DNA of 50,804 nt, taken from contig JAJXZJ010000042.1 of the NCBI GenBank assembly GCA_021780105.1, positions 1-50,804 of the forward strand, read 5' to 3'. This DNA comes from a bacterium (GTDB taxonomy: Bacteria > Verrucomicrobiota > Verrucomicrobiia > Limisphaerales > J093). This document shows positions 7,618 to 15,637 of the stretch, in pieces (the stretch's first letter is position 1; every line of letters starts with the position of its first letter). The notes under the pieces were generated by a model. The model saw only the letters and a program-made list of their open reading frames with translations. It was not told the DNA's origin and ran no database searches. The translations under genes and the position numbers were made by a program.

Positions 7618-9602
7618 AAGCCGTGTTCGCCACCGCCCGAAGCCGGCTTGTGGCCGCGCTGCTGGCGCTGCTCGTCATCGTTCTCGGCGCGGTGCTGGTT
7701 CGCCGGCACGAAACCGGCGCCCGGCCGGTGGCGAAGCCCGCCGGCGGTGGCCCGGAAGGCCGGAAAGACACCGGCGCCAGCGGCGGTGTCATGGCCTTCC
7801 GCGTGCCGATCTTCGACCGCGATCAGCGCATCGTCGCGCTGCTCAACGGCGCCGCCGTGAAACCGACCGCCGATCGGGTGCCACTGACGACGGTGCGGCT
7901 TGATTACTTTGACAGCAAAGGCGCCACGAACCTGACGATGCTGGGCACGAACTGCGTTTACGACCTCAAACAACAAACCGCCGCCTCGCCCGACCGCCTG
8001 CGGCTGCTGACGGGTGACGGCCGGCTGTCATTGGACGGCCGGAACTGGTTCTGGTGGCAGACCAACTACGACCTCGTCATCTCGAACGACGTGGTAACGC
8101 TCGTCCAGCAGCGCGACACCCCGGTCCCGCTGCGGATCACGTCGGACTTCTGCTTCCTCAAATATCAGTCGAACCTCGTCACCTACACGGGCCACGTCCG
8201 CGCCCTGGACGCGCGGCTCGACCTGACCTGCCAGACGCTGACGATCCAGCGCGGCACCAACGGCGCGAACCAGACGATCGTCGCTGACCGTGACGTGGTG
8301 CTGGTCAACCGCCAGGGCGGCGGCCGGGCGACGGGCGGCCGGGCGGTGTTCACCGAAAGCGGCGAAGGGCGGGTGGCCGAGTTGCTCGACTCGCCGCGGT
8401 GGAGCGACGGCGCGCGCTCCGGCAGCGCGGACCGTTTCGTGTTGGACCAGACCCGCCACACGCTGCTGGCGCTCGGCCGGGCGCAACTGCGTTTGCCGCG
8501 CCGCGCGCCGGCGGAAGGCGGCTTGCTGAGCCTGGGCGGCGCGGCGCCGGCGCCGGCGGACACGAACGCGTTCGTCGAGGTGGCTGCGGAGCGGTTGACG
8601 CTCCAGTTCCCCGCCACCAACGGCCCCGTCCAGAGCGTGGTGGCGGAAACCAACGTCGTCATTCGCGATACGCGGGACGGCTCGGTGGCGCGGTCCCAGC
8701 GCGCGGTCTATGCGGAAAGCGGCTCGGTGGAACTCACCGGCGAGCCGGAATGGACGGGGTTCGGGGCGCGGCTCACCGCCGGACGGCTGGCGTTTCAAAA
8801 CGCGCCGCAGACGCTCGACGCGCGGCCGGACGCCCGGCTGCGGCTGCCGGTGGCGACGCTGCGGCAGCCCCTCGCGGGCCGGCCCGCCGATGCCGGCCGG
8901 AACGCGTTGACGAACGACCACGTCGAAATTGCCAGTCCGTTCCTGACGTATCGCGACGGCTGGCTGCGGTTCGGCGACCGCGTTCACGCCGATTATTTTG
9001 AAGGCAGCGAACGTGCCGGCAAACTGGATTGCGCCACACTCGCGGTGAAATACACCAACCATCTTGAAGCCCTCCGCGCGGCGGGCGGTGTCGCGGCCGA
9101 GATGTTTCCGGTGCGGCGGGCGGACGGCGTGGCGGTGGCGCGAAAATTGAATTGCGCGGCGCTGGACGCGGGCTTCGACGCCGCCGGGCATTTGACCACG
9201 CTGTCGCTCGACGACGGCGTGACGGCCGCGCAAACCGAGACGGCCACGAACCGGCCGCTGGTGACGAAGCAGGTGCGTTGCGACCGGCTCGACGCGCGTT
9301 TCGGCGCAAGCAACCGCGTCGAAACCGCCACCGCCGGGCCGAACGTGACGCTGACGCGGCGGGGCGCGAGCAACCGCGTCGAAACCGTCACCGCCGAGCG
9401 CGTGGTGTTCACCGGCACCAACCAATGTTTCACGTTCACCGGCCAGCCGATGGTGACGGCGCCCGAAGGCCGCATCGTGAACGCGGACCGGTTGATCTAC
9501 AATCTGGCGACGGGCGGCTACACCGTGACCGGGACCAGTTCGACCCTGTTGAAGGTTTTGCCACACGACACGAATCTGACCAAGTTTTTGAAGCCAAAAT
9601 GA
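7614..9602 (+). CDS. Large LptC/LptA-like LPS transport protein
   Basis: The 662-residue product starts at GTG 7614, inside the stop of kdsC. It has one N-terminal membrane segment (about residues 9-27), then a long beta-rich periplasmic region with repeated OstA/LptA-like features: V-x-x-x-N-V-V-I-R, RITSDFCFLKYQSNLVTYTG, VADRDVVLVN..GGRATGGRAVF, VVAETNVVIRDTRDGS, and a final RIVNADRLIYNLATGGYTVTG, the classic end of an OstA unit. Its place between kdsC and lptB is where Proteobacteria carry lptC and lptA, so this one protein probably does both jobs: an anchored periplasmic bridge for LPS. It is far longer than LptC or LptA (about 190 residues each). A 34-base direct repeat at 9303-9336 and 9363-9396 marks a recent 20-residue tandem duplication. 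Confidence 0.75.
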   Translation: MKAVFATARSRLVAALLALLVIVLGAVLVRRHETGARPVAKPAGGGPEGRKDTGASGGVMAFRVPIFDRDQRIVALLNGAAVKPTADRVPLTTVRLDYFDSKGATNLTMLGTNCVYDLKQQTAASPDRLRLLTGDGRLSLDGRNWFWWQTNYDLVISNDVVTLVQQRDTPVPLRITSDFCFLKYQSNLVTYTGHVRALDARLDLTCQTLTIQRGTNGANQTIVADRDVVLVNRQGGGRATGGRAVFTESGEGRVAELLDSPRWSDGARSGSADRFVLDQTRHTLLALGRAQLRLPRRAPAEGGLLSLGGAAPAPADTNAFVEVAAERLTLQFPATNGPVQSVVAETNVVIRDTRDGSVARSQRAVYAESGSVELTGEPEWTGFGARLTAGRLAFQNAPQTLDARPDARLRLPVATLRQPLAGRPADAGRNALTNDHVEIASPFLTYRDGWLRFGDRVHADYFEGSERAGKLDCATLAVKYTNHLEALRAAGGVAAEMFPVRRADGVAVARKLNCAALDAGFDAAGHLTTLSLDDGVTAAQTETATNRPLVTKQVRCDRLDARFGASNRVETATAGPNVTLTRRGASNRVETVTAERVVFTGTNQCFTFTGQPMVTAPEGRIVNADRLIYNLATGGYTVTGTSSTLLKVLPHDTNLTKFLKPK

Positions 9603-9635
9603 CGCGGCGCCTGCGGGCATCGCAAAATCATCACG

Positions 9636-10430
9636 ATGGAACCGACGCAGAATGAACCGAGTGCGGCCTTGGCCAAACTGACAGCGCCGGTCGCGGTGGA
9701 CACGGGCCAGCGTTTGTTGACGACCGAGGCGCTGGTGAAGGCCTATCGCGGCCGGCGCGTGGTGAACGGCGTGTCCATTTACGTGAACGCCGGCGAGATT
9801 GTGGGGCTGCTCGGCCCCAATGGCGCCGGCAAGACGACGACGTTCAACATGATCGTCGGTCTCGTGCGACCCGACGACGGCGAGGTGAAGTTTTGCGGGA
9901 ATTCGATGACCGGCCTGCCGATGCACCTGCGGGCGCGGCTGGGCATCGGCTATTTGACGCAGGAGCCGTCCGTCTTCCGCAAGCTCACGGTGGAGCAAAA
10001 CCTGCTGGCGATCCTGGAAACCTGCCGGATGAGCGCCGGCGAACGCCAGATGCGGCTGAAGTATTTGCTGGATGAACTGGACTTGAGCGGCCTTGCGAAA
10101 AGCCGGGCCTACATGCTCAGCGGCGGCGAAAAGCGGCGGCTGGAGATCACCCGCGCACTGGTCACCAGCCCCAAGTTGATGCTGCTGGACGAGCCGTTCA
10201 GCGGCATTGACCCGATCGCCGTTTACGAGGTGCAGAAGATCGTCCGGCGGCTGAAGGAGCGCGGCCTGGGCATCCTCATCACCGACCACAACGTCCGCGA
10301 AACCCTCAAGCTGGTGAACCGCGGTTACATCATCCACCGCGGCGAGGTGCTGTGCGAGGGCGACGCGGAGTTTCTGGCCAACGATCCCAAGGCGCGGGAG
10401 ATTTATCTCGGTCCGGAATTCAATTTGTGA
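9636..10430 (+). CDS. lptB: LPS export ABC transporter ATP-binding protein
   Basis: LptB is the cytoplasmic ATPase that powers LPS extraction by LptFG. The 264-residue protein has Walker A GPNGAGKTT (about 60-68), a Q-loop in GYLTQEPSVFRKLTV, signature LSGGEKRRLEI (about 161-171), Walker B LMLLDEPFSGIDP and H-loop ITDHNVRE. The GYLTQEPSVFRKLTVEQN and DHNVRETL strings are diagnostic for LptB among ABC ATPases. It has about 25 more N-terminal residues than usual. lptF and lptG are not in the window. Confidence 0.95.
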   Translation: MEPTQNEPSAALAKLTAPVAVDTGQRLLTTEALVKAYRGRRVVNGVSIYVNAGEIVGLLGPNGAGKTTTFNMIVGLVRPDDGEVKFCGNSMTGLPMHLRARLGIGYLTQEPSVFRKLTVEQNLLAILETCRMSAGERQMRLKYLLDELDLSGLAKSRAYMLSGGEKRRLEITRALVTSPKLMLLDEPFSGIDPIAVYEVQKIVRRLKERGLGILITDHNVRETLKLVNRGYIIHRGEVLCEGDAEFLANDPKAREIYLGPEFNL

Positions 10431-10456
10431 ACGGCGGTAAATCCGCGAAAGAAACC

Positions 10457-11422
10457 ATGCCCAACGCATCTCCAGTCACGGTCCGGGAGTTTTATCGGCG
10501 CCACCAGCCGGCGCTCGGCCTCAGCCTGGTGGCCGGCGAGGCGGGGTTGAAACGCGTCATTCACGAGCCGACGGTCAACCGGCCCGGCCTGCTGCTGGCC
10601 GGGTTTGCGCGGTATTTTGCCCGGCGGCGGGTGCAGGTGATCGGCAGCGTGGAATGGCATTATCTGCGCGCCCTGCCCGCGGCCACGCGGGAGGAGCGGT
10701 ATCGCCGACTGCTCGCGCCGGGCGTGCCGTGCGTGGTGTTTTGCCGCGGCTACCATCCGTCTCCCGCCTTCCGGCAGGCCGCGGAGAAGGCCGGCGTGCC
10801 GGTGTTCCGCTGCCCGCTGGTGACGATGAAGTTCATCAACCAGGCCACGCTGCTGCTCGAAGGCATGTTCGAACGGCACGAGATTGTCATGGGCAGCATG
10901 GTGGACATCCTGGGCATCGGCGTGCTGATCCGCGGCGAAAGCGGCATCGGCAAAAGTGAGTGCGTGCTGGCGCTGATCGAGCGCGGCTACAGCCTGGTGT
11001 CCGATGATGCCACGCAAATCACGCTCCACGAGGGGCGGGAACTCATCGGCACCAGCCCGGACGTGACGCGCGACCACATGGAGGTGCGCGGCATCGGCAT
11101 CATCAATGTCCCGGCCATGTTCGGCATCCGCAGCATCCGCACGAACAAGCGCGTGGACTTGGTGGTGGACCTCAAGGCCTGGGAATCGGTGCAGGACATC
11201 GAGCGGGTGGGCATGGAGGAGAAGACGGTGGATTTGCTGGGCATCCGGGTGCCACACATCGTCATTCCTGTGCGGTCGGCCCGCGACCTCGCCCGGCTGG
11301 TGGAAGTCGCCGCGTTCCACGCCAAGCTCCGGCTCACCGGCGCCAATCCGGCCCAGGAGTTCGAGCGGCGCCTCATCAACAAGATCACCGGCACGAATCC
11401 GCCACCCGCGGATCACAAATAA
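10457..11422 (+). CDS. hprK: HPr kinase/phosphorylase
   Basis: HprK phosphorylates, and by phosphorolysis dephosphorylates, a serine of HPr. The 321-residue protein, from ATG 10457, has the N-terminal Mur-like domain (about 1-130), then the P-loop RGESGIGKSE (about 149-158), SLVSDDAT, the HMEVRGIGIINV block and the HprK signature DLLGIRVPHIVIPVRSARDLA. The next gene encodes HPr, its substrate. The upstream frame is open, but ATG 10457 gives the normal family length. No EI or sugar EII gene is nearby, so the pair probably acts in regulation rather than sugar uptake (inference). Confidence 0.94.
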   Translation: MPNASPVTVREFYRRHQPALGLSLVAGEAGLKRVIHEPTVNRPGLLLAGFARYFARRRVQVIGSVEWHYLRALPAATREERYRRLLAPGVPCVVFCRGYHPSPAFRQAAEKAGVPVFRCPLVTMKFINQATLLLEGMFERHEIVMGSMVDILGIGVLIRGESGIGKSECVLALIERGYSLVSDDATQITLHEGRELIGTSPDVTRDHMEVRGIGIINVPAMFGIRSIRTNKRVDLVVDLKAWESVQDIERVGMEEKTVDLLGIRVPHIVIPVRSARDLARLVEVAAFHAKLRLTGANPAQEFERRLINKITGTNPPPADHK

Positions 11423-11468
11423 TTCGTTGGCGAAAACGGCCGTGGACGGGTAAAGTCGGCCGGATTTG

Positions 11469-11768
11469 ATGAGTGCCAAAAAGACAGACGAGTTGTCCGC
11501 CCACGTCGCCCGGGACGTGATGGTGATCAACAAGCTTGGCATCCACGCGCGGCCGGCGGCGATGTTTGTCCGGATCGCCAATCAATTCAAAAGCGACATC
11601 CTCGTCGAGAAAGACGGCGAAACCGTCAACGGCAAAAGCATCATGGGACTGATGATGCTCGCGGCCGGCCCCGGCTCGCGCATCAAGGTCCGGGCCGAAG
11701 GAGCCGACGCCAGCCTTGCCGTCAACGAACTGGAATCGCTCGTCAAACGCAAGTTTGGCGAGGATTAA
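11469..11768 (+). CDS. ptsH: Phosphocarrier protein HPr
   Basis: The 99-residue product contains the active-site histidine in KLGIHARPAAMFV (His26) and the regulatory serine region NGKSIMGLMMLAAG (Ser57), the target of HprK. It has a 10-residue N-terminal extension compared with typical HPr of about 88 residues. TTG 11466 directly precedes the ATG and is a possible start, but ATG 11469 is preferred. It follows hprK at 46 bases and precedes gatC at 7 bases. Confidence 0.95.
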   Translation: MSAKKTDELSAHVARDVMVINKLGIHARPAAMFVRIANQFKSDILVEKDGETVNGKSIMGLMMLAAGPGSRIKVRAEGADASLAVNELESLVKRKFGED

Positions 11769-11775
11769 CCCCGCC

Positions 11776-12063
11776 ATGTCCACCGCCGGTTTCGATCTCC
11801 GTTACGTGGCCCGGCTGGCCCGGCTGGAGCTTGCCCCCGAAGAGGAATCCCGCTTCGGCCCCCAGTTCGGCAGCATTCTCGATTACTTTGCCAAGCTGAA
11901 GGAACTCAACGTCTCCGGCCTGGAGCCGACCGCTCACCCGGTGCCGCTGGTCAACGTGACCCGGCCGGACGCCGTCCGTCCTTCGTTACCGCAAGACGAG
12001 GCGCTGCGCAACGCGCCCGCCCACGCCGGCGGCCTGTTCATCGTTCCCAAGATCGTCGAGTAA
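11776..12063 (+). CDS. gatC: Asp-tRNA(Asn)/Glu-tRNA(Gln) amidotransferase subunit C
   Basis: GatC is the small linker subunit that stabilises GatA on GatB in the GatCAB complex, which converts Glu-tRNA(Gln) or Asp-tRNA(Asn) to the amidated form. The 95-residue protein has the family pattern VARLARLELAPEE near the N-terminus, ILDYFAKLKELNVSGLEPTAHP, then LPQDEALRNAPAHAGGLFIVPKIVE. All three blocks are diagnostic. The start at ATG 11776 gives normal length. gatA lies 780 bases downstream, separated by two unrelated genes; gatB is not in the window. Confidence 0.95.
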   Translation: MSTAGFDLRYVARLARLELAPEEESRFGPQFGSILDYFAKLKELNVSGLEPTAHPVPLVNVTRPDAVRPSLPQDEALRNAPAHAGGLFIVPKIVE

Positions 12064-12093
12064 ACCGTCAACACCGGACCACCCGGAGCCATC

Positions 12094-12477
12094 ATGTCAA
12101 CCTTTCATGTGCGCCTTCTGATCAAGCCGATGCTGTGCGCGGCGGGCGCCGCCCTGGCGTTGTTCGCCGCCGGCACCGGCTGCATTTCCACCGAACAAAC
12201 CGAATACCGCGACGAGCCGCGGGTGAAGGTCGAGTTCGAAAACGAAACCGCCGGCCGGCTGTTCTACGAGTCGTTGAGCAAGATGCACAGCGGCGGCAGC
12301 CGCACCGAAAGCCGCACCGAGATCAGCATTCCGATCGTGTTCGATCACAAGCAGCACGTCGTCACCGGGGACAACACCAGGTTCAACGAAGCCGTCCGGC
12401 GTTGCGACACCAACGGCGACGGCCGGATTACCGAGCAGGAAGCCCGCATTTTCGCCGACCAGGTCGCCAAACCATGA
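12094..12477 (+). CDS. Small lipoprotein with one EF-hand
   Basis: The 127-residue product starts with a lipoprotein-type signal: a hydrophobic stretch AAGAALALFAAGTG ending at Cys30 of a GTGC lipobox-like site. Near the C-terminus CDTNGDGRITEQEA matches an EF-hand calcium loop (D-x-N-x-D-G-x-I-x-x-x-E). The middle is Arg/Glu-rich with no recognised domain. It is predicted to be envelope-anchored and to bind calcium; the role is unknown. Its TGA overlaps the next ATG. Confidence 0.6.
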   Translation: MSTFHVRLLIKPMLCAAGAALALFAAGTGCISTEQTEYRDEPRVKVEFENETAGRLFYESLSKMHSGGSRTESRTEISIPIVFDHKQHVVTGDNTRFNEAVRRCDTNGDGRITEQEARIFADQVAKP

Positions 12478-12827
12478 TCACCGACATCGCCTTCTTCGTC
12501 TATCCGGTTGCGGAGGTGGCCCGCGCCCGGCGGTTCTACGAGAACCAGCTCGGCCTCAAACCGGGAAGCAACTGGGAAAACAAGTGGGTGGAATACGAAT
12601 TTCCGGGTGGCACGTTCGCCATCACCACGATGGACGAGGCCAACCGCCCCGCCCTGCGCGGCGGCGTGCTCGCGTTTGAGGTGAAAGATTTGGATGCGTT
12701 TGTCGCTCGACTCAAGGCAGCGTCGGTGCGGCTGGTTTCGGAAGTTGCCGAAACCCCGGTCTGCCGGTTCGCGCAGATCGCCGACCCCGACGGCAACGAA
12801 CTCATCCTGCACCAGCGGATAAGCTGA
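12474..12827 (+). CDS. VOC (glyoxalase/bleomycin-resistance fold) family protein
   Basis: This 117-residue single-domain VOC protein has the repeated beta-alpha-beta-beta-beta layout: ITDIAFFVYPVAEVARARRFYENQLGL, then WVEYEFPGGTFAIT, GGVLAFEVKDLDAFVARLKA, and CRFAQIADPDGNELILHQ. The final F-A-x-I-A-D-P-D-G-N-E-L-x-L-H block is typical. Substrate and activity cannot be predicted. It starts inside the stop of the EF-hand lipoprotein gene (ATGA) and is followed after 18 bases by gatA. Confidence 0.85.
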   Translation: MITDIAFFVYPVAEVARARRFYENQLGLKPGSNWENKWVEYEFPGGTFAITTMDEANRPALRGGVLAFEVKDLDAFVARLKAASVRLVSEVAETPVCRFAQIADPDGNELILHQRIS

Positions 12828-12845
12828 GATTCGCGGCCGCTGCGC

Positions 12846-14315
12846 ATGTTGAACCGACTGACTATTGCCGACCTCGCGGACCGGCTCGCCCGCCGCGAAG
12901 TCTCCTCCCGCGACGCCGTTCAGGCCTGCCTCGACCAGATTCAGCGCGTGGACGGCGAACTGCACGCCTTTCTGCATTGCGATGCCGACGCCGCGCTCGC
13001 CCAGGCCGACGCCGCCGACGCCGCGCGCCGGCCGCACGCCGCGCCCGCAGGCCGGCCGCTGCTCGGCGTGCCGGTGGCGTTGAAGGACGTGATCGCCGTC
13101 CGCGGCCAGCCGCTGACCTGCGGCTCGCGAATTCTTGAGCATTTCATTGCGCCTTACGACGCCACGGTCGCGGCGCGCTTGAAGGCCGCCGGCGCGATTC
13201 TCCTGGGCCGCCTGAACATGGACGAGTTTGCCATGGGCAGTTCCACGGAAAACTCCGGCTTCGGCGTTACACGCAATCCGTGGGATACGTCGCGCGTGCC
13301 CGGCGGCTCATCCGGCGGCTCCGCGGCAGCCGTGGCCGCACATGAATGCATCGCCGCGCTCGGCTCCGACACCGGCGGGTCCGTGCGGCAACCGGCGGCG
13401 TTCTGCGGCGTCGTGGGGCTCAAGCCGACCTACGGCTGCGTGTCGCGTTACGGGTTGGTGGCGTTCGCCTCGTCGCTGGATCAGATCGGCCCGATCACCA
13501 AAACGGTTCGCGATGCGGCCACGCTGATGCAGGCGATCAGTGGACATGATCCGCTGGACTCCACCAGCGTGCCGCGGCCGGTGCCCGACTACGCGGCGGT
13601 GTTGACTGGCGACGTGCGCGGTTTGAAGCTGGGTTTGCCCAGGGAATACGCGGCGGTCGGCGGCCTGGACGCCGAAGTCCGCCAGGCCGTGGACGCGGCG
13701 GTGAAGCACTTTCAATCCCTCGGCGCCGAGGTGGTGGAGGTGTCGCTGCCGCACGCGGAATATGCGGGCGCGACCTACTACATCATCGCCCCGGCCGAGG
13801 CCAGCGCGAACCTGGCCCGCTTCGACGGCGTCCGTTACGGCCTCCGCGTGGAAGGCGCGGACCCGCTGGAAATGTATTCCCGCACCCGCGGCGCGGGCTT
13901 CGGCGCGGAGGTCAAGCGCCGCATCCTGCTCGGCACCTACGTGCTCAGCAGTGGCTATTATGACGCGTATTACCTCCACGCGCAGAAAGTGCGGACATTG
14001 ATCCGGCGCGACTTCCTTCAGGCCTTCGAGCAGGTGGATGCCATCGTCACGCCGACGGCACCGACCGCGGCGTTCAAGATCGGCGAGAAAACGAGCGACC
14101 CGCTGCAGATGTATCTGGCGGACATTTTCACAGTGTCCTGCAACCTGGCCGGCATCTGCGGTGTCAGCCTGCCGTGCGGGTTCACGGCGAACCCGAAACT
14201 GCCGATCGGCCTGCAACTGCTGGGCAAACCGTTCAACGAAGCCACGCTGCTGCGGCTGGCCCACGCCTACGAGCAGACCACGCCGTGGCACCGGGAGATC
14301 GCACCGCTCGGCTGA
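12846..14315 (+). CDS. gatA: Asp-tRNA(Asn)/Glu-tRNA(Gln) amidotransferase subunit A
   Basis: GatA is the amidase subunit that releases ammonia from glutamine for tRNA-dependent amidation. The 489-residue protein carries the amidase-signature catalytic set: Lys80 in [10 protein letters not shown], the cis-Ser at about 155 in [12 protein letters not shown] and the nucleophile Ser179 in [23 protein letters not shown], followed by [19 protein letters not shown]. The strings [13 protein letters not shown] and [18 protein letters not shown] are specific to GatA among amidases. Length is normal. It ends the plus-strand operon and converges on the mla genes. Confidence 0.97.
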   Translation: MLNRLTIADLADRLARREVSSRDAVQACLDQIQRVDGELHAFLHCDADAALAQADAADAARRPHAAPAGRPLLGVPVALKDVIAVRGQPLTCGSRILEHFIAPYDATVAARLKAAGAILLGRLNMDEFAMGSSTENSGFGVTRNPWDTSRVPGGSSGGSAAAVAAHECIAALGSDTGGSVRQPAAFCGVVGLKPTYGCVSRYGLVAFASSLDQIGPITKTVRDAATLMQAISGHDPLDSTSVPRPVPDYAAVLTGDVRGLKLGLPREYAAVGGLDAEVRQAVDAAVKHFQSLGAEVVEVSLPHAEYAGATYYIIAPAEASANLARFDGVRYGLRVEGADPLEMYSRTRGAGFGAEVKRRILLGTYVLSSGYYDAYYLHAQKVRTLIRRDFLQAFEQVDAIVTPTAPTAAFKIGEKTSDPLQMYLADIFTVSCNLAGICGVSLPCGFTANPKLPIGLQLLGKPFNEATLLRLAHAYEQTTPWHREIAPLG

Positions 14316-14345
14316 GCAACGCGGCGGCAGCCTGGCGTCGCCGGA

Positions 14346-15626
14346 TCAGCGGCGTTTCTTGGCCGGCGCGTTGGTCGGCTTCACCTTGAAGGCGGACCGG
14401 AAGAGCCAGTGGCGCTTCAGGCCCTCGATCAGGTTGTCCGTGTCCTTGAGCAGCGCGGACAGCGTGGCCATGAAGTTGGTGTTGGCCTGAACCTGGAGGT
14501 TCATGTTGCTGATGATGGTCGCCAGGTTGTCCAGGGGCGGCTGAAGCTGGGTGACCAGCGCCGTGAGGTTCGAGTTGGCCGAGAGCATCATCTGGCTGGC
14601 GTTGGTGAGGGCCAGGCTGGCGTTGGCGAGCGTGCCGTCGGCGTTGGTCAGCGTGAGGAGCAGTTGCGCGTGCAGGTTGGTGGGCAGCAGCCATTGGCCG
14701 AGCGAGCCGTTGGCGTTGGTCAGGTTGGCGGTGACGAGGGTGAGGTTGGCCAGCAGCGGTTGCGTTTCGGCCAGGACCTGGTTCGCGTTGGACGTGAGGC
14801 TTACGGTGTTCGACAGCAGCATGGGCAACTGCTGGCTGATGGTCTGTCCGGCGTTGTTGATCAAACCGTCGAGACGTTCGGTCAACGCGGGCGATTCTTC
14901 CGGCGGAAGCCAGTAGGGATTGACGCCCGGCACATGCTTGTCCGGGAAGTAAGCCTGGTAGCGATTGGAGATGAAGTTCCACACCATGGTCGGCGTTTCC
15001 TGCTGGACCGCGCGATTGGCCAGCCGCACCGCCGTGATGTGGGCGGCCGCGATTTTCTGCAACGTGGCTGGGTCCGCCGACTGCAGCACGGTGGTGAGAG
15101 GCGGGTTGGTGCCGGAACCGGGAATGCCGTCCAGAAAAAGCTGGTTGGTCAGGTCCGGCAGTTTCAACGCTTCCGCCACCGTGAACTCGCGCACCGGCCA
15201 GAGCAGGTGGGTCGGGCAATAATTCGTGCCCTTGGTCACCTCCAGCGACCGCTTGCCGAGGAAATCCGCCGCCGTGACGCGCGCGACCGACCCGCCGGTC
15301 CACAGGTAGCCGAAATACGGCGCCCGCACCGTGAATTCGACATAGACGTTGAAGATGTAGTCCGGCGGCTCGGTGTCAATTTTCGTGATGCTGCCGACGT
15401 TGAAACCCCAGAGTGTCACCGGATCGCCCACCTTCAAACCGGCGCTGTTGTTCAATTCGGTGTAGTAGGTGACCTTGGTGTCGAACCAGCCTTTGCGCTT
15501 GGCCGTGTGGTAAACGTAGTAGCCAAAACCGCCCAGCAACAGCAGCGTTGCCAGCAGGACAAACAAGCCCACGGCGCGTTCGACGCGGCCCAGCCGGGTG
15601 CGGAGTTGGGGCGTGAGGTCTTGCAC
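14346..15626 (-). CDS. mlaD: MlaD/MCE family periplasmic lipid-binding protein
   Basis: MlaD-type proteins are anchored in the inner membrane and carry phospholipids between membranes with the MlaE-MlaF complex. The 426-residue protein, from GTG 15626, has one membrane segment (about 19-40) followed by the MCE domain: VTYYTELNNSAGLKVGDPVTLWGFNVGSI. A long C-terminal helical region of Leu/Asn/Thr-rich, quasi-repeated segments follows (for example LANLTLVTANLTNANGSL, TLTNADGTLANASLALTNAS), much longer than in E. coli MlaD (183 residues) and suggesting an extended tube or tunnel. The frame is open upstream into the ATPase gene; GTG 15626 avoids a long overlap. Confidence 0.85.
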   Translation of the reverse strand: MQDLTPQLRTRLGRVERAVGLFVLLATLLLLGGFGYYVYHTAKRKGWFDTKVTYYTELNNSAGLKVGDPVTLWGFNVGSITKIDTEPPDYIFNVYVEFTVRAPYFGYLWTGGSVARVTAADFLGKRSLEVTKGTNYCPTHLLWPVREFTVAEALKLPDLTNQLFLDGIPGSGTNPPLTTVLQSADPATLQKIAAAHITAVRLANRAVQQETPTMVWNFISNRYQAYFPDKHVPGVNPYWLPPEESPALTERLDGLINNAGQTISQQLPMLLSNTVSLTSNANQVLAETQPLLANLTLVTANLTNANGSLGQWLLPTNLHAQLLLTLTNADGTLANASLALTNASQMMLSANSNLTALVTQLQPPLDNLATIISNMNLQVQANTNFMATLSALLKDTDNLIEGLKRHWLFRSAFKVKPTNAPAKKRR

Positions 15627-15637
15627 CGGGCAAAAGG

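Noticed and set aside
8028..10469. 813-codon minus-strand frame opposite lptC/A and lptB
   Set aside because: Antisense shadow of well-recognised genes with no domain-like content.
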